From the NCBI RefSeq assembly GCF_900155475.1, contig NZ_FXAM01000001.1, positions 297,501 through 361,500 on the forward strand: a stretch of 64,000 nt of DNA. Direction: 5' to 3'. Under the pieces are notes generated by a model, which did no database searches, was not told where the DNA came from, and saw nothing but the letters and a program-made list of their open reading frames with translations. This document shows positions 19,350 to 33,595 of the stretch, piece by piece. The translations under genes and the position numbers were made by a program. Source of the stretch: Methylomagnum ishizawai (lineage in GTDB: Bacteria; Pseudomonadota; Gammaproteobacteria; Methylococcales; Methylococcaceae). Each line of letters starts with the position of its first letter. The first letter of the stretch is position 1.

Positions 19350-20464
19350 GGCGCGGCGGTGGCGGCCTGTTGCAGGCGGATTTGCCTACGGGTGCGGTCG
19401 TTGACCTTGCCCACCAATTGGCCACAGGCTGCGTCGATATCGTCGCCGCGGGTCTTGCGGGTGGTGGTGATCAGCCCGGCTTGTTGCAGGATTTCGCTGA
19501 ACCTACGGAGGTTTTCCGGGGTGGAACAGCGGTAGTCGGTGCCGGGGAAGGGATTGAACGGGATCAGGTTCACCTTCGAGGGCACATGGCTGAGCAGGCG
19601 CACCAGCGCCTTGGCATGGGCCGGGCTGTCGTTGATGCCATCCAGCATGACGTATTCGAAAGTCACTTTGCGGCGGCCATCCTGGCCGATATAGCGCTTG
19701 CAGGCGGCCAGCAATTCCCGGATCGGATATTTGCGGTTGATCGGCACCAGCACATCGCGCAGTTCGTCGTGCGGCGCGTGCAGGGATACGGCGAGGCTGA
19801 TATCGGTGACTTCGGCCAGCCGGTCCAGCGCGGGCACCACGCCGGAGGTGCTGAGCGTCACCCGCCGCTTCGATAGCCCATAGGTGAAATCGTCCAGCAT
19901 CAACGAGATGGCGGACACCACGTTGTTGAAGTTGAGCAAGGGTTCGCCCATGCCCATCAGCACCACGTTGGTGATGCGGCCTTCGCCCAATTCGCGCTGG
20001 GCGGTCCACACTTGGCCGATGATTTCGGCCACGCTCAAATTCCGGTTGAAGCCTTGCTTGGCCGTGGAGCAGAACGAGCACTCCAGGGCGCAGCCGACTT
20101 GCGAGGACACGCACAAGGTGCCGCGGCCTTCCTCCGGGATGAACACGGTTTCGACCCGGTTTTGGGAGTCGGTTTGCAACACCCATTTGCAGGTGCCGTC
20201 GGCGGATTTCTGTGCCAGGACGATCTCGGGGGCGCGGATTTCGCAAGTGTCGGCCAGCTTGGCGCGGAATACTTTGCTGAGATTGGTCATCAAGGCGAAG
20301 TCGTCGACGCCGCGCTGATGGATCCATTGCAGCAACTGCGAAGCGCGGAACGGCTTTTCGCCGATCCCGGCGCAGAAGGCCTCCATGGCCTTCCGGTCGA
20401 GACCGAGCAGGTTGGTGGTTCCGGGGATTTCGCCGGAATCAACGGGTGCGGGGACAGAGTTCAT
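19346..20464 (-). CDS. rlmN: Dual-specificity 23S rRNA/tRNA adenine-C2 methyltransferase RlmN
   Basis: This 372-aa radical-SAM enzyme methylates A2503 of 23S rRNA and A37 of some tRNAs. The CX3CX2C cluster motif is CALECSFC (Cys125, Cys129, Cys132). The SAM-binding motif MGMGEPLLN follows near 175, and the C-terminal methyl-accepting Cys is in YRCSTPENL. The start chosen at 20464 lies 26 nt inside the end of ndk. A longer frame to 20599 would overlap ndk more deeply and is not homologous. Confidence 0.95.
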   Translation of the reverse strand: MNSVPAPVDSGEIPGTTNLLGLDRKAMEAFCAGIGEKPFRASQLLQWIHQRGVDDFALMTNLSKVFRAKLADTCEIRAPEIVLAQKSADGTCKWVLQTDSQNRVETVFIPEEGRGTLCVSSQVGCALECSFCSTAKQGFNRNLSVAEIIGQVWTAQRELGEGRITNVVLMGMGEPLLNFNNVVSAISLMLDDFTYGLSKRRVTLSTSGVVPALDRLAEVTDISLAVSLHAPHDELRDVLVPINRKYPIRELLAACKRYIGQDGRRKVTFEYVMLDGINDSPAHAKALVRLLSHVPSKVNLIPFNPFPGTDYRCSTPENLRRFSEILQQAGLITTTRKTRGDDIDAACGQLVGKVNDRTRRQIRLQQAATAAP

Positions 20465-20870
20465 TCGGTTGGAAGAAGTAAGCGATTTCCTGCGCCGCCG
20501 TTTCCGGGCTGTCGGAGCCGTGCACCGCGTTCTCGTCGATGCTGACGGCGAAGTCGGCGCGGATCGTGCCGGGGGCGGCGTCCTTGGGGTTGGTGGCACC
20601 CATGATTTCGCGGTTTTTGAGGATGGCGTCCTCGCCTTCGAGGACTTGGACCATCACCGGGCCGGAGATCATGAAGCCCACTAGGTCGTTGAAGAAGCCG
20701 CGCTCGCGGTGGACGGCGTAGAAGCCCTCGGCCTGTTCGCGGCTGAGGTGCAGCATCTTGGCCGCCACGATCTGGAGGCCGGCCTGCTCGAAGCGGCTGT
20801 AGATCGCGCCGATCACGTTCTTGGCAACAGCGTCGGGCTTGATGATGGAAATGGTGCGTTCGACCGCCAT
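20439..20870 (-). CDS. ndk: Nucleoside diphosphate kinase
   Basis: This 143-aa enzyme is the standard length for bacterial Ndk and transfers the gamma phosphate between nucleotides. It starts [15 protein letters not shown], and the active-site His117 is in NAVHGSDS. It lies between iscA and rlmN. In many gammaproteobacteria ndk follows the full isc operon and precedes rlmN. Its 3' end overlaps the likely rlmN start by 26 nt. Confidence 0.96.
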   Translation of the reverse strand: MAVERTISIIKPDAVAKNVIGAIYSRFEQAGLQIVAAKMLHLSREQAEGFYAVHRERGFFNDLVGFMISGPVMVQVLEGEDAILKNREIMGATNPKDAAPGTIRADFAVSIDENAVHGSDSPETAAQEIAYFFQPNELCPRTR

Positions 20871-20950
20871 GGAATCTCCTGGGTTCTTGGGTTGCGGGTA
20901 AAAGTCGCGGATTTTACTGGAATTATGTGCGGGAAGTAAGAAAAGCCGCG

Positions 20951-21274
20951 TCAGACCGCGAAACTTTCGCCACAGCCGCAGGTGGCCTTGATATTGGGGT
21001 TGTGGAATTTGAAGGCTTCGCTGATGCCTTCGCGGCGGAAATCGATTTCGACGCCGTCCAGGTAGGCAAGGTCGCCTTGTTTGACCACGACCTTGGCCCC
21101 GTGCTGCTCGAACACCGTATCGTCGGCCTCGATGGCGTCGGCGTAATCGACCACATAGGCGAAGCCGGTGCAGCCTGCGGGCTTCACGCCCAGCCGTAGC
21201 CCTAGCCCGGTGCCGCGTTTCGCCAATTGCTTGGAGACCTGGGTCGCGGCGGGTTCGGTGAGTATGATGGACAT
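20951..21274 (-). CDS. iscA: A-type iron-sulfur carrier IscA
   Basis: This 107-aa protein has the three conserved cysteines at residues 35 (AGCTGFAY), 99 and 101 (CGCGESF), identical in numbering to E. coli IscA. It carries or inserts Fe-S clusters. It follows iscS by 80 nt. The scaffold gene iscU, normally between iscS and iscA, is absent, and hscB, hscA and fdx are not downstream. Confidence 0.93.
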   Translation of the reverse strand: MSIILTEPAATQVSKQLAKRGTGLGLRLGVKPAGCTGFAYVVDYADAIEADDTVFEQHGAKVVVKQGDLAYLDGVEIDFRREGISEAFKFHNPNIKATCGCGESFAV

Positions 21275-21354
21275 GGTGGGGAATCCTCTGGGTGGGGATG
21301 GAATGAGTCGGGCTGTGTGCTTTAGACGGGGTTCCGTCAGTTTATCACGAGGTT

Positions 21355-22479
<1,125 letters not shown>

Positions 22480-22491
22480 GGTCTTGAGGGA

Positions 22492-22977
22492 TCACATCAT
22501 GAGGTCGCGTTGCAGCGGTATGTCCAGGCCGAAGGTGGTGGCTTGCTTGTCCTGGCGTTCGGCGACCTGGCGGACGTTCTTGCGTTGCAGGACGTCTTGC
22601 AGGCTGATGGAATCCAAATACTGGCGGATTTGGTCGCTGAGGCCCATCCACAGATCGTGGGTCAGGCAGGGCTGGCTGTTCTGGCAGTTGCCCTTGCCGC
22701 CGCAGCGGGTGGAATCGATGGTCTCGTCCACGGCGGCGATGATATCGGCGATGCTGATCTGGCCGGCGTCGCGGCTCAGTTGGTAGCCGCCACCCGGACC
22801 CCGGACGCCTTCCACCATACCGGCCCGGCGTAGACGGGCGAACAACTGTTCCAGATAGGACAGCGAGATATGCTGTCGCTTGGCGATGTCGGTCAATGTC
22901 ACCGGCCTTTTTTCGCTATGATAGGCAAGATCAAGCAAGGCGGTGACCGCATAGCGGCCTTTGGTGGTTAAGCGCAC
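22492..22977 (-). CDS. iscR: Rrf2-family regulator IscR
   Basis: This 161-aa Fe-S sensor has an N-terminal winged helix (MRLTTKGRYAVTALLDLA) and cluster ligands Cys92, Cys98, Cys104 and His107 in CGGKGNCQNSQPCLTH, matching E. coli IscR numbering. With its cluster it represses its own operon. A near-consensus type 1 site lies about 50 nt upstream. It heads iscR-iscS-iscA. Confidence 0.95.
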   Translation of the reverse strand: MRLTTKGRYAVTALLDLAYHSEKRPVTLTDIAKRQHISLSYLEQLFARLRRAGMVEGVRGPGGGYQLSRDAGQISIADIIAAVDETIDSTRCGGKGNCQNSQPCLTHDLWMGLSDQIRQYLDSISLQDVLQRKNVRQVAERQDKQATTFGLDIPLQRDLMM

Positions 22978-23027
22978 GGTGTGGCTCCCTGGAATTCACA
23001 CGGATAGCATGTAAATTGTAGGGTTAC

Positions 23028-23052
23028 ATATCCTAGCAAAAGAGTCAACTAT
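23028..23052 (-). promoter_or_regulatory. Predicted type 1 IscR binding site
   Basis: Read on the minus strand, this 25-mer begins ATAGTTGACTCTTTTGCTAG and ends GATAT. It fits the E. coli type 1 IscR consensus (ATASYYGACTRWWWYAGTCRRSTAT) at about 20 of 25 positions and contains a TTGACT -35-like element. It lies between iscR and the divergent oplAH gene, so autoregulation of iscRSA is expected. Confidence 0.75.
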
Positions 23053-23100
23053 TTCGCCCGCCGCCGGGATTTCCCGCCGTTTCCTCCCCCTTCCAATCCT

Positions 23101-26100
23101 ATGACGACTTGGCAATTCTGGATTGACCGTGGCGGCACCTTCACCGACATCGTGGCCCGCCGTCCCGATGGCGCTTTGCTGACGCATAAGCTGCTGTCCG
23201 ACCATCCCGAGCGCTATGCCGATGCCGCCTTGCAAGGCATCCGCGATATTCTGGGGCTGGCCGCCGACGCGCCCTTGGCGGGGATCGAAGCCGTCAAAAT
23301 GGGCACCACGGTCGGCACCAATGCCCTGTTGGAGCGCAAGGGCGAACCCACGCTGCTCGCCATCACCCAAGGCTTCGCCGATGCGTTGCGGATCGGTTAT
23401 CAGAACCGGCCCGATATCTTCGCCCTGGAAATCCGCCGCCCCGCGCCCTTGTATGCGCGGGTGCTGGAAATCGAGGGCCGCCACGATGCCGAAGGCCGCG
23501 AACTCGCGCCGCTGAATCTGGACGCCGCCGAGCGGGATTTGCGTGCCGCCTACGACGCGGGCTACCGCGCCCTGGCCGTGGTGCTGATGCACGCTTGGCG
23601 GGCGCCCGATCACGAACGGGCGCTCGAAGCCCTGGCCCGCCGCATCGGGTTCACCCAGGTTTCGCTGTCGCACCAAGTGAGTCCCGGATTGCGGCTGGTC
23701 GGGCGTGGCGATACCACGGTGGCCGATGCCTATTTGTCGCCGGTATTGCGCCGCTATGTCGAACGGGTGGGCGAGGGTTTGGCCGGTGGCGAATCCGCGC
23801 CCCGCTTGTTGTTCATGCAGTCGAACGGCGGCTTGGTCGAGGCCGGGCGTTTCCAGGGCAAGGACAGCGTTTTGTCGGGTCCGGCGGGCGGCATCGTCGG
23901 GGCGGTGGCGACGGCGGAGGCGGCGGGTTTCGGCAAGATCGTCACCTTCGACATGGGCGGCACTTCCACCGATGTGGCCCATTATGCCGGTGAATTGGAA
24001 CGCGCCCTGGAAACCGAACTGGCCGGGGCGCGGTTGCGCGTGCCTATCCTGCATATCCATACGGTGGCGGCGGGCGGCGGTTCCATCCTGGCTTACGACG
24101 GGCTGAGTTTCCGGGTAGGACCGGAATCCGCCGGGGCCAATCCCGGCCCGGCTTGCTACCGGCGCGGCGGACCGTTGTGCGTGACCGATGCCAATGTGCG
24201 GCTGGGCAAACTCCGCCCCGAATTCTTCCCCCAGGTATTCGGCCCAGAGGGGAATCTGCCCTTGGATACCGCCAGCGTGGAGCGCGGTTTCGCCGGATTG
24301 GCGGAAGCGGTACGGGCCGCGACGGGCCGGGCGGTGACGCCGGAAGCGGTGGCCGAAGGTTTCATCGAGGTCGCCGCCACCCATATGGCCGCCGCCATCA
24401 AGCGGATTTCGGTGCAGCGCGGCTACGATCTGGCCGATTACGCCCTGTGCTGTTTCGGCGCGGCGGGCGGGCAGCACGCTTGCCGGGTGGCGGATCGTTT
24501 GGGAATTTCCCGGATTTTGCTGCACCCCCTGGCCGGGGTGTTGTCGGCCTATGGCATGGGTTTGGCCGATTACCGGGTGTTGCAGGAACGGGCGGTGGTG
24601 GCGGTGTTGGACCAAGCTTTGATGGCGCGCTTGGCGGCCCTGCTCGCCGAACTCGAAAGCGCCGGGCGGCGGGAGTTGGCGGAACAGGCCGTCGCGCCGG
24701 AGCGAATCCAGGCCCGGCCCCGGCTGATGTTGCGCTACGAAGGCACGGAGACCACGTTCCCCGTGGCTTTCGGCGAACTGGCCGGGCTGAAACAGGACTT
24801 CGAGGCGCTGCACCGGCAGCGTTTCGGCTTCGTCTACCCGGACAAGCGCTTGCTGGTCGAAACCGCCGTGGTGGAATTGGTCGGCCTGAACCCGCGCCCG
24901 GATAGCGGGGTCGCCTTGCCCGCCGCGGGTTTGCCGCCCGTGCCTATCGCCCGCGTGCCCATGTATTCTGGCGACCGCCACCACGATACGCCAGTGTTCC
25001 GGCGCGAGCATTTAGCGGCGGGCACCCGGCTGATCGGCCCGGTCCTGTTGATCGAGCCGACCGCCACCACGGTCATCGAACCGGGCTGGTGCGGGGAAAT
25101 CACCTCGCGCGGCGATTTGATCCTGACCCGCGCCGTGGCCTTGGCGCAAGAATCCACCGGGGACGCCGGGGTCGATCCGGCTCGGCTGGAAATCTTCAAT
25201 CGCCAGTTCATGTCCATCGCCGAGGAAATGGGCTACGCCCTGCAAAACACCGCCCATTCGGTGAACATCAAGGAGCGGCTGGATTTTTCCTGCGCCCTGT
25301 TCGATGGCGCGGGCGATTTGGTGGCGAACGCACCGCATATCCCGGTGCATCTCGGTTCCATGGGCGGCAGCGTGCGGGCCTTGATCGAAAACCACGGCCC
25401 GGAACTCCGCCCCGGCGATGCCTGGCTCATCAATTCCCCCTACCACGGCGGCACCCATCTGCCGGATATCACCGTCGTCACGCCGCTGTTCGACGCCGCG
25501 GGCCGGTCCATCCTGTTCTATCTGGCCTCGCGCGGCCATCACGCCGATGTGGGCGGTATCACGCCGGGTTCCATGCCGCCCTTTTCCCGGAGCATCGACC
25601 AGGAAGGCGCGTCGAGCCCGGGTCTTAGGCTGGTCGAGGCCGGGCAAATGCGGGAAGACACCGTGCGGGCCTGGCTGGCCGCCGGCCTTTATCCCGCCCG
25701 CAACCCGGCACAAAACCTCGCCGACCTCCGCGCCCAGATCGCCGCCAACGCCAAGGGGGCCGAGGGCTTGCGGCGTTTGATCGAACGCTACTCATTGCCC
25801 ACGGTGCGGGCCTATATGGGCCATGTGCAGGATTACGCCGAAGCGGCGGTGCGGCGGGTCATCGAGCGGCTGGCCGATGGGGAATTCGCGGTCGAGATGG
25901 ATTCGGGGGCGATGATCCGGGTGGCGGTCGCTATCGACCGGGAACGGCGGGCGGCGCGGATCGATTTCACCGGCACCTCGCCCCAGCAACCCGACAATCT
26001 CAACGCGCCCGCCGCCGTGTGCCAAGCCGCCGTGTTGTATGTGTTCCGCACCCTGGTCCGCGAGGAAATCCCGCTCAACGCCGGTTGTTTGCGTCCCTTG

Positions 26101-26712
26101 GAGATCATCATTCCGGCGGGTTCCTTGCTGAATCCGCGCCCGCCCGCCGCCGTGGCCGCAGGCAATGTCGAGACCTCCCAGCAGATTTGCGACGCGCTGT
26201 ACGGGGCTTTGGGCGTGCTGGCGGCCTCGCAGGGCGGCATGAATAATTTCACCTTCGGCAATGCCCGCCACCAGTATTACGAGACCATTTGCGGCGGGGC
26301 GGGCGCGGGCCGGGGTTTCGACGGCGCGGACGCCGTGCAGACCCATATGACCAATTCCCGCATCACCGACCCCGAAGTGCTGGAATGGCGCTTCCCGGTG
26401 CGGCTGGAAAGCTTCGCCATCCGCCGGGGCAGCGGCGGCGCGGGCGCTTGGCGCGGCGGCGATGGCGTGGTGCGCCGCATCCGGTTTCTGGAACCCATGA
26501 CCGCCGCCATCTTGTCGGGACGCCGCTATCACGCGCCGTTCGGGCTCGAAGGCGGGGCGGCGGGCGCGACCGGACGTAATCGCGTGGTGCGCCAGGATGG
26601 CACGGTCGAAGCCCTGGATTTCCGGGCCGAGGTGGCGATGGCGGCGGGCGATGTATTCGTGATTGAAACGCCGGGCGGCGGTGGCTACGGACCCCCGGAC
26701 ACCGGGCCATGA
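23101..26712 (+). CDS. oplAH: 5-oxoprolinase (ATP-hydrolysing), fused A and B domains
   Basis: This 1203-aa protein combines a hydantoinase A/oxoprolinase ATPase-like half (about 1-680: [18 protein letters not shown], then [19 protein letters not shown] and [19 protein letters not shown]) with a hydantoinase B half (about 690-1195: [21 protein letters not shown] and ending in ETPGGGGYG). It hydrolyses 5-oxoproline to glutamate with ATP. The start directly precedes the conserved [10 protein letters not shown], although no Shine-Dalgarno is visible. It is divergent from iscR and its end overlaps the next gene by 4 nt (ATGA). Confidence 0.92.
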   Translation: MTTWQFWIDRGGTFTDIVARRPDGALLTHKLLSDHPERYADAALQGIRDILGLAADAPLAGIEAVKMGTTVGTNALLERKGEPTLLAITQGFADALRIGYQNRPDIFALEIRRPAPLYARVLEIEGRHDAEGRELAPLNLDAAERDLRAAYDAGYRALAVVLMHAWRAPDHERALEALARRIGFTQVSLSHQVSPGLRLVGRGDTTVADAYLSPVLRRYVERVGEGLAGGESAPRLLFMQSNGGLVEAGRFQGKDSVLSGPAGGIVGAVATAEAAGFGKIVTFDMGGTSTDVAHYAGELERALETELAGARLRVPILHIHTVAAGGGSILAYDGLSFRVGPESAGANPGPACYRRGGPLCVTDANVRLGKLRPEFFPQVFGPEGNLPLDTASVERGFAGLAEAVRAATGRAVTPEAVAEGFIEVAATHMAAAIKRISVQRGYDLADYALCCFGAAGGQHACRVADRLGISRILLHPLAGVLSAYGMGLADYRVLQERAVVAVLDQALMARLAALLAELESAGRRELAEQAVAPERIQARPRLMLRYEGTETTFPVAFGELAGLKQDFEALHRQRFGFVYPDKRLLVETAVVELVGLNPRPDSGVALPAAGLPPVPIARVPMYSGDRHHDTPVFRREHLAAGTRLIGPVLLIEPTATTVIEPGWCGEITSRGDLILTRAVALAQESTGDAGVDPARLEIFNRQFMSIAEEMGYALQNTAHSVNIKERLDFSCALFDGAGDLVANAPHIPVHLGSMGGSVRALIENHGPELRPGDAWLINSPYHGGTHLPDITVVTPLFDAAGRSILFYLASRGHHADVGGITPGSMPPFSRSIDQEGASSPGLRLVEAGQMREDTVRAWLAAGLYPARNPAQNLADLRAQIAANAKGAEGLRRLIERYSLPTVRAYMGHVQDYAEAAVRRVIERLADGEFAVEMDSGAMIRVAVAIDRERRAARIDFTGTSPQQPDNLNAPAAVCQAAVLYVFRTLVREEIPLNAGCLRPLEIIIPAGSLLNPRPPAAVAAGNVETSQQICDALYGALGVLAASQGGMNNFTFGNARHQYYETICGGAGAGRGFDGADAVQTHMTNSRITDPEVLEWRFPVRLESFAIRRGSGGAGAWRGGDGVVRRIRFLEPMTAAILSGRRYHAPFGLEGGAAGATGRNRVVRQDGTVEALDFRAEVAMAAGDVFVIETPGGGGYGPPDTGP

Positions 26713-27848
26713 ACACAAGCGGCGCGATCTTGGTCGCGGCGGTGCGCAATGAGGGGCCGTGGCTGCTGGAATGGATCCTCTACCACAAACTCATCGGCTT
26801 CGATGACATCTTGATCTTTTCCAATGACAACGACGACCACGGCGACTTCCTGCTCGACCGGCTCGCCGCCTTGGGCTTGATCCGGCATGTGTCCACCACC
26901 GACCATATCCCCGAGGACCAATCGCCCCAGGCATTCGCTTATCAATCGGCCATGCGCTCCGATTATGTCCGCTCGTTCCACTGGATATGCGTGTTGGACG
27001 CCGACGAATTCCTGTGTTTCAAGCGCCATGCGCGGCTAGTCGATTTCTTGAGGGAGCATGAGTGGTGTTCGGTGATCTATATCAATTGGTTCCTCATGGG
27101 GTCCAGCCATCGCTTCCAACGTGGACCGGAGCCGGTGATCCAGCGTTTCACCAGGGGTATCGCCAACCCGTTTATAAAAACCCTCGCCAAAACCCAGGTG
27201 ATTGCGGACTGGAAAGACCCGCATCTGCCCGAACTCCGGGTGGAAAATACCGTATTCACCCGGCAGGTTCCCGCCCATGGAAATTCTGGGGAGGCCGCGC
27301 CCCATTATATTTATCAGCCGGATAGGGCCATCGTCCAGGTGAACCATTATGTGGTGAAATCCCTGGAGGAGTTCCTGATTAAACGGGGACGTGCCAGAGG
27401 GGCCGCCAATATCGGCGGCATCCGGCGCGGGACGGCGGAATCCCAACGCGACCTGCTGTTTTTCGTCTCCCATGACTGGAACAGTATCGAGGACACCACG
27501 CTGGCCGGGCGTTATGGTGCCTTGGTGGGCGAAGCCATGCGGAAATTCGTGGAGCAATTCCAACTCGGCGATCTATTGCGCGGCATAGAAACCCGGTATG
27601 CCGAAAAAGTCCGGCAGGCCATCGCCGCTGCCGGGATCGACCCTGGAATACCTTGTGGTCAAACCTCGCCGTCCGCCTTGATCCTCAAGCGGGAATTGGG
27701 CGATCAAGTCGATGATGAGTTATTGGCTGGGTTCGACGGAGAATGGTATCTCCAGCACTATCCCGATGTCGCGGCGGCTTATATCCATCCCCTATTGCAT
27801 TATGTGCTATATGGTCGCCAAGAAGGCCGGGAATGGCGGTCCTTATAA
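26709..27848 (+). CDS. Glycosyltransferase family 2-like protein
   Basis: This 379-aa protein starts [20 protein letters not shown] and has VLDADEFL (near residue 97), the acidic motif of GT-A enzymes of the Glyco_tranf_2_4 type. After about residue 335 it carries a single copy of the [33 protein letters not shown] module often found attached to bacterial glycosyltransferases. The substrate is unknown. Its start overlaps the oplAH stop (ATGA), which implies joint translation though the functions are not obviously related. Confidence 0.8.
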   Translation: MNTSGAILVAAVRNEGPWLLEWILYHKLIGFDDILIFSNDNDDHGDFLLDRLAALGLIRHVSTTDHIPEDQSPQAFAYQSAMRSDYVRSFHWICVLDADEFLCFKRHARLVDFLREHEWCSVIYINWFLMGSSHRFQRGPEPVIQRFTRGIANPFIKTLAKTQVIADWKDPHLPELRVENTVFTRQVPAHGNSGEAAPHYIYQPDRAIVQVNHYVVKSLEEFLIKRGRARGAANIGGIRRGTAESQRDLLFFVSHDWNSIEDTTLAGRYGALVGEAMRKFVEQFQLGDLLRGIETRYAEKVRQAIAAAGIDPGIPCGQTSPSALILKRELGDQVDDELLAGFDGEWYLQHYPDVAAAYIHPLLHYVLYGRQEGREWRSL

Positions 27849-27865
27849 CCGGCGGGAGTGATGTC

Positions 27866-29449
<1,584 letters not shown>

Positions 29450-29476
29450 CCCAGCCGCCTACGGAAGACCCCCATC

Positions 29477-31534
29477 ATGCACCGCGCCCTTGCCCCATTC
29501 ACCCTTTGCGCCTTGGTTCCCCTGGCCCAGGCCGAGGAAGCCGCCCAACCCTTGGAAGAAGTGGTCGTCAGCGCTCCCTTGGAGCAAAAACTGTCCGAGG
29601 TCGCCCGTCCCGCCACCGTGCTGACGGGCGACGAACTCGACTTGAAAGTGGGCGCCACCATCGGCGAAACCCTCAAGAACGAAGCCGGCGTCACCAGCCA
29701 GTCGTTCGGTCCCGGCGTCGGCACCCCGGTGATCCGGGGCCAGAGCGGTCCCAGGGTCCGGGTGATGAGTAACAGCCTCGGCAATGGCGACGTGGCCCAA
29801 CTCAGTCCCGACCACGCCAACAGCATCGAGCCGGTGCTGGCCGACCGGATCGAGGTCTTGCGCGGGCCCGCGACCCTGCTCTATGGCAGCGGGGCCATCG
29901 GCGGCGTCGTCAACATCCTCGATAACCGCGTCCCGGAACGGCGGGCGGAACAGCCGGTTTCCGGCGTGTTCGAGCAACGCTATAACTCGGTATCCGACCA
30001 AAGCATCAGCAATCTCAAGTTGGAAGGCGGGCAGGATGCGTTCGCCTTCCATCTCGACGGCTTCTACCGCGACGGCGGCAATCTGCATATCGGCGGCCCG
30101 GCCATCGCCGAGAACGCCGCCCGCCAGAGCGACGCCGCCTTGCAGGGCGTGGATATCCAAAATTCCGACGGCGTCATCCCCAACACCAGCGCCAGGGCCA
30201 AGGGCGGCACGGTGGGGTTTTCGCTGGTGGGGGAGCAGGGTTATGCCGGGGCGTCGATCAACTATCTGGGCAACAACTACGGCATCCCGCCGGATGGCGC
30301 GGGCGGTCCCGATACCCGCATCAATATGAAGCAGACCCGCTACGACTTCAAAAGCGAACTCAAGCACCCGCTGGCCGCCATCGAGGCGCTGCGCCTGCGC
30401 TTCGCCCATGTCGACTACACCCACACCGAACTGAGCGGGGGCGAGGCCGCCACCCTGTTCAACAACCAGACTTACGAGGGGCGGTTGGAACTGGCCCATG
30501 CGCCCATCGGGCCGGTCAAGGGTGTGCTGGGGTTCCAGGCGGTGTCCAGCGATTTCGGCGCGATATCGATGGAAGACCCGGTGCCCTTGGTGCCGAATTC
30601 CCAAATCCAGAACTACGGGGCCTTCGCGGTCGAGTCTTTCGAGCATGGGCCGGGCCGCTATGAATTGGGTTTGCGGGGCGAATCGGCCTCGGTGTCGCCG
30701 CAGGGCGGGCCGGGCCGGGATTACGCGCCGATCAGCGCATCAGGGTCCGGGCAATGGAAGATCGACGAAGCCCACGCGGTCAGCTTCGCCGTGACCCGCT
30801 CCCAACGCGCCCCCCAAGTGCAGGAGTTGTTCTCCCATGGCTTCCACGACGCCACTCACAGCTATGAGAGCGGCGACCCCAACCTCAAGTTGGAAACCTC
30901 CTACAACCTCGATTTGGGCTACCGCTTCAAGGCGTCGTGGATGAGCGCCGAACTGGACCTGTTCCAGAACTGGGTGAACGATTACATCTATCAGCAACAG
31001 ACCGGCGGTGTGTTCAACGACGATTTGGGGGTTTTCCAGGCCAGTTGCTCTTCGCCCGGTGCCTGCGCCCCGGTGGTGCAGAGCAGCCAAGCCGACGCCA
31101 CTTTCAAGGGCTACGAGGCCAAGGCCATTTTCCCGCTGATGGAGAATGCTTACGGCATGGTCGATTTGACCTTGTTCAGCGATTTCACCCGCGGCGAATT
31201 CGTCGCGGGCGGCGATGTGCCGAGGATGCCGCCGCTGCGCTATGGCTTCCAGGTCGATTACGCCTACGACGACCATTGGTCGTCCAACCTGCGCCTGACC
31301 CGTGGCGAGAAGCAGGACCATCCGGGAGCCAACGACACCGAGACCAATGGCTATGTGTTGTTGAATCTGGCGGTGCAGTACGAGGTCCAGGCGTTCGAGG
31401 GGGCCAAGCTGCGGGTGTTCGCCCAAGGCAACAACCTGCTGGATGACAATATCCGCAACTCGACTTCCTACCTCCGCAATTTCGCGCCCGAACCGGGGCG
31501 CGGCGCGGAACTGGGCGTGCGGATCGCCTATTGA
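29477..31534 (+). CDS. znuD: TonB-dependent outer-membrane receptor, ZnuD type
   Basis: This 685-aa receptor has a short signal peptide ([19 protein letters not shown]) and a plug domain starting [12 protein letters not shown]. The plug contains [20 protein letters not shown] and [20 protein letters not shown], and a beta-barrel to the C-terminus follows. The plug motifs [17 protein letters not shown] and [15 protein letters not shown] are those of the ZnuD zinc-receptor group. The ATG at 29477 is chosen because it yields a proper signal peptide and has GGAAG upstream. A GTG/ATG at 29432-29435 lies within the operator. It is first in a run with three COG0523 GTPases and a ZIP transporter. Confidence 0.87.
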   Translation: MHRALAPFTLCALVPLAQAEEAAQPLEEVVVSAPLEQKLSEVARPATVLTGDELDLKVGATIGETLKNEAGVTSQSFGPGVGTPVIRGQSGPRVRVMSNSLGNGDVAQLSPDHANSIEPVLADRIEVLRGPATLLYGSGAIGGVVNILDNRVPERRAEQPVSGVFEQRYNSVSDQSISNLKLEGGQDAFAFHLDGFYRDGGNLHIGGPAIAENAARQSDAALQGVDIQNSDGVIPNTSARAKGGTVGFSLVGEQGYAGASINYLGNNYGIPPDGAGGPDTRINMKQTRYDFKSELKHPLAAIEALRLRFAHVDYTHTELSGGEAATLFNNQTYEGRLELAHAPIGPVKGVLGFQAVSSDFGAISMEDPVPLVPNSQIQNYGAFAVESFEHGPGRYELGLRGESASVSPQGGPGRDYAPISASGSGQWKIDEAHAVSFAVTRSQRAPQVQELFSHGFHDATHSYESGDPNLKLETSYNLDLGYRFKASWMSAELDLFQNWVNDYIYQQQTGGVFNDDLGVFQASCSSPGACAPVVQSSQADATFKGYEAKAIFPLMENAYGMVDLTLFSDFTRGEFVAGGDVPRMPPLRYGFQVDYAYDDHWSSNLRLTRGEKQDHPGANDTETNGYVLLNLAVQYEVQAFEGAKLRVFAQGNNLLDDNIRNSTSYLRNFAPEPGRGAELGVRIAY

Positions 31535-31550
31535 AGAACAGGAGCAACCG

Positions 31551-32786
31551 ATGGATGCAATGCTGAAATCCCAGGCGGCGGGGGAGAAACTGCCGGTCAC
31601 GGTGCTATCGGGCTTTCTCGGAGCCGGCAAGACCACCCTGCTCAACCACATCCTGGCCAATCGCGCCGGTCTCAAGGTCGCGGTGATCGTCAACGACATG
31701 AGCGAGGTCAATATCGACGCCGCCCTGGTCCGCAACGAGGTCCAACTGAACCGGGCCGAAGAAAAGCTGGTGGAGATGAGCAATGGCTGTATTTGCTGCA
31801 CCTTGCGGGAAGACTTGCTGGTGGAGGTGGGCCGTTTGGCGCGGGAGGGCCGCTTCGATTATCTGGTGATCGAATCCACCGGCATCGCCGAACCCCTGCC
31901 CATCGCCGAGACCTTCACCTTCCGCGACGAGGATGGCTTGAGCCTGTCGGATATCGCCCGGCTGGATACCCTGGTGACGGTGGTGGACGCGGTGAACTTC
32001 CTGTCCAACTATCTGGAAGCCCAAGACCTGCGGGAGACCGGCCAGGGGTTGGGCGAGGAGGATGAGCGCAACCTCGCCGACCTGCTGGTCGATCAAGTCG
32101 AGTTCGCCAATGTCATCCTCATCGGCAAGGCCGATCTGGTCAGCGGCGAAGAACTCCGCAACCTCACCGCCATCCTCCGCCAACTCAATCCCGACGCCGA
32201 TATCCTGCCCGTGGTGATGGGCCGGGTGCCTTTGGAACGGGTGCTGGACACGGGGCGTTTCGACTTCGCCCAGGCCGAGCAAGCCCCCGGCTGGCTCAAG
32301 GAACTGCGCGGCGAACACGTCCCGGAAACCCAGGAATACGGCATCGCCAGCTTCGCCTACCGGGCGCGGCGGCCCTTCCACCCGCGGCGCTTCCATGCCT
32401 TTTTGCACGAGGGCGGCTGGGACAATGGCACGCTCTTGCGTTCCAAGGGCTTCTTTTGGTTGGCGTCCCGCCCCGACCACGCGGGGGGGTGGTCCCAGGC
32501 CGGTGGTGTCATGCGCCACGCCCTGGCGGGCCGTTGGTGGGCCTCGGTGCCGCCGGAGGATTGGCCGGACGATCCCGAGACCCTCGCCGCCATCCGCGCC
32601 GAATGGGCCGAACCCTACGGCGACCGCCGCCAGGAATTGGTGTTCATCGGCCAAAACCTGGACGAAGCCCGGCTCCGCGCCGAATTGGACGCTTGCTTGT
32701 TGACCGATGCCGAACTCGCCGCCGGGCCGGTGGCATGGCGCGGCTACCCGGATGATTTCCCGGCTTGGACCGGGGGCGGGGACTGA
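31551..32786 (+). CDS. COG0523 GTPase, ZigA-like zinc metallochaperone
   Basis: This 411-aa protein has a P-loop [10 protein letters not shown] (near 20-29), the metal-binding CICC at 80-83, ESTG and the GKAD base-recognition motif, and a CobW C-terminal domain after about residue 260. The length and the segment [20 protein letters not shown] place it in the ZigA-type group that delivers zinc to client enzymes in deficiency. AGGAG precedes the ATG at 31551. It is the first of three paralogues in this cluster. Confidence 0.88.
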   Translation: MDAMLKSQAAGEKLPVTVLSGFLGAGKTTLLNHILANRAGLKVAVIVNDMSEVNIDAALVRNEVQLNRAEEKLVEMSNGCICCTLREDLLVEVGRLAREGRFDYLVIESTGIAEPLPIAETFTFRDEDGLSLSDIARLDTLVTVVDAVNFLSNYLEAQDLRETGQGLGEEDERNLADLLVDQVEFANVILIGKADLVSGEELRNLTAILRQLNPDADILPVVMGRVPLERVLDTGRFDFAQAEQAPGWLKELRGEHVPETQEYGIASFAYRARRPFHPRRFHAFLHEGGWDNGTLLRSKGFFWLASRPDHAGGWSQAGGVMRHALAGRWWASVPPEDWPDDPETLAAIRAEWAEPYGDRRQELVFIGQNLDEARLRAELDACLLTDAELAAGPVAWRGYPDDFPAWTGGGD

Positions 32787-32792
32787 GCCGCC

Positions 32793-33575
32793 ATGGAGCC
32801 TTGGTTAGCCACCAGCCTCTACGCCCTGGCCGCCGGTCTCGTGGTCAGCCTGGTCGCGTTGTCCGGCGCTTTCGTGCTGTGGCTGCCGCCCGAACGCTTG
32901 CGGCGCTGGGTGCCCAACCTGGTGGCGCTGGCGGTGGGGATATTGCTGGGCGATGCCTTCATCCACCTGATTCCCGACGCCGTGGCCCGTCATGGCGACG
33001 TGGGCGGGGTCTGCCTCGCGGTGCTGGGTGGCTTGTTCCTGTTTTTCGTGCTGGAAAAATGGGTGCGCTGGCGGCACGACCACGCGCCCGCCCAGGGTCC
33101 GGGGTCCGCCAGTGTGCAACCCATGGCCCGCATGAACCTGATCGGCGACGCCGTGCATAACTTCATCGACGGCATCCTCATCGCGGGGAGTTTCTGGGCC
33201 GATCCCTGGATCGGCACCACCACCACCCTCGCCATCGTCGCCCACGAGATTCCCCAGGAAATCGGCGACGTGGGCGCTTTGATCCATGGCGGCTACCGGC
33301 CCGCCGAGGCCATCCGCTACAACTTCTATTGCTCCCTGACCGTGCTGGCCGGTATCGCCGCCACCCTGTTGCTCGGCCATTACGCCGAGGCTTCGTTGAC
33401 CCTGCTGCTGCCGATGGCGGCGGGCGGGTTCATCTACATCGCCGCTTCCGATTTCATCCCCGCCCTGCATGAGCCCGCTGCCGATACCGGCTGGGGGCAA
33501 GTGCCAGCTTTCGCCCTGGGCGTGGGTTTCATGCAGTCGGTGGTGGTCCCCGAACCCTTGATCGCCACCCATTGA
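32793..33575 (+). CDS. ZIP-family divalent metal transporter
   Basis: This 260-aa membrane protein has about eight hydrophobic segments. The metal path is recognisable in GDAVHNFIDGILIAG (TM4, near 117-131) and VAHEIPQEIGDVGALIHGG (TM5, near 149), and in GDAFIHLIPDA near the N-terminus. A short His-containing loop RWRHDHAP lies between TM3 and TM4. It probably moves zinc across the inner membrane. It lies 6 nt after the GTPase gene, in the same operon. Confidence 0.9.
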   Translation: MEPWLATSLYALAAGLVVSLVALSGAFVLWLPPERLRRWVPNLVALAVGILLGDAFIHLIPDAVARHGDVGGVCLAVLGGLFLFFVLEKWVRWRHDHAPAQGPGSASVQPMARMNLIGDAVHNFIDGILIAGSFWADPWIGTTTTLAIVAHEIPQEIGDVGALIHGGYRPAEAIRYNFYCSLTVLAGIAATLLLGHYAEASLTLLLPMAAGGFIYIAASDFIPALHEPAADTGWGQVPAFALGVGFMQSVVVPEPLIATH

Positions 33576-33595
33576 TTCCCCCGCAGGAGATTCCC

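Noticed and set aside
31443-31550. Upstream extension of the first COG0523 GTPase into the receptor gene
   Set aside because: The added residues overlap the receptor's C-terminal beta strands in another frame; the AGGAG before ATG 31551 supports the shorter start.
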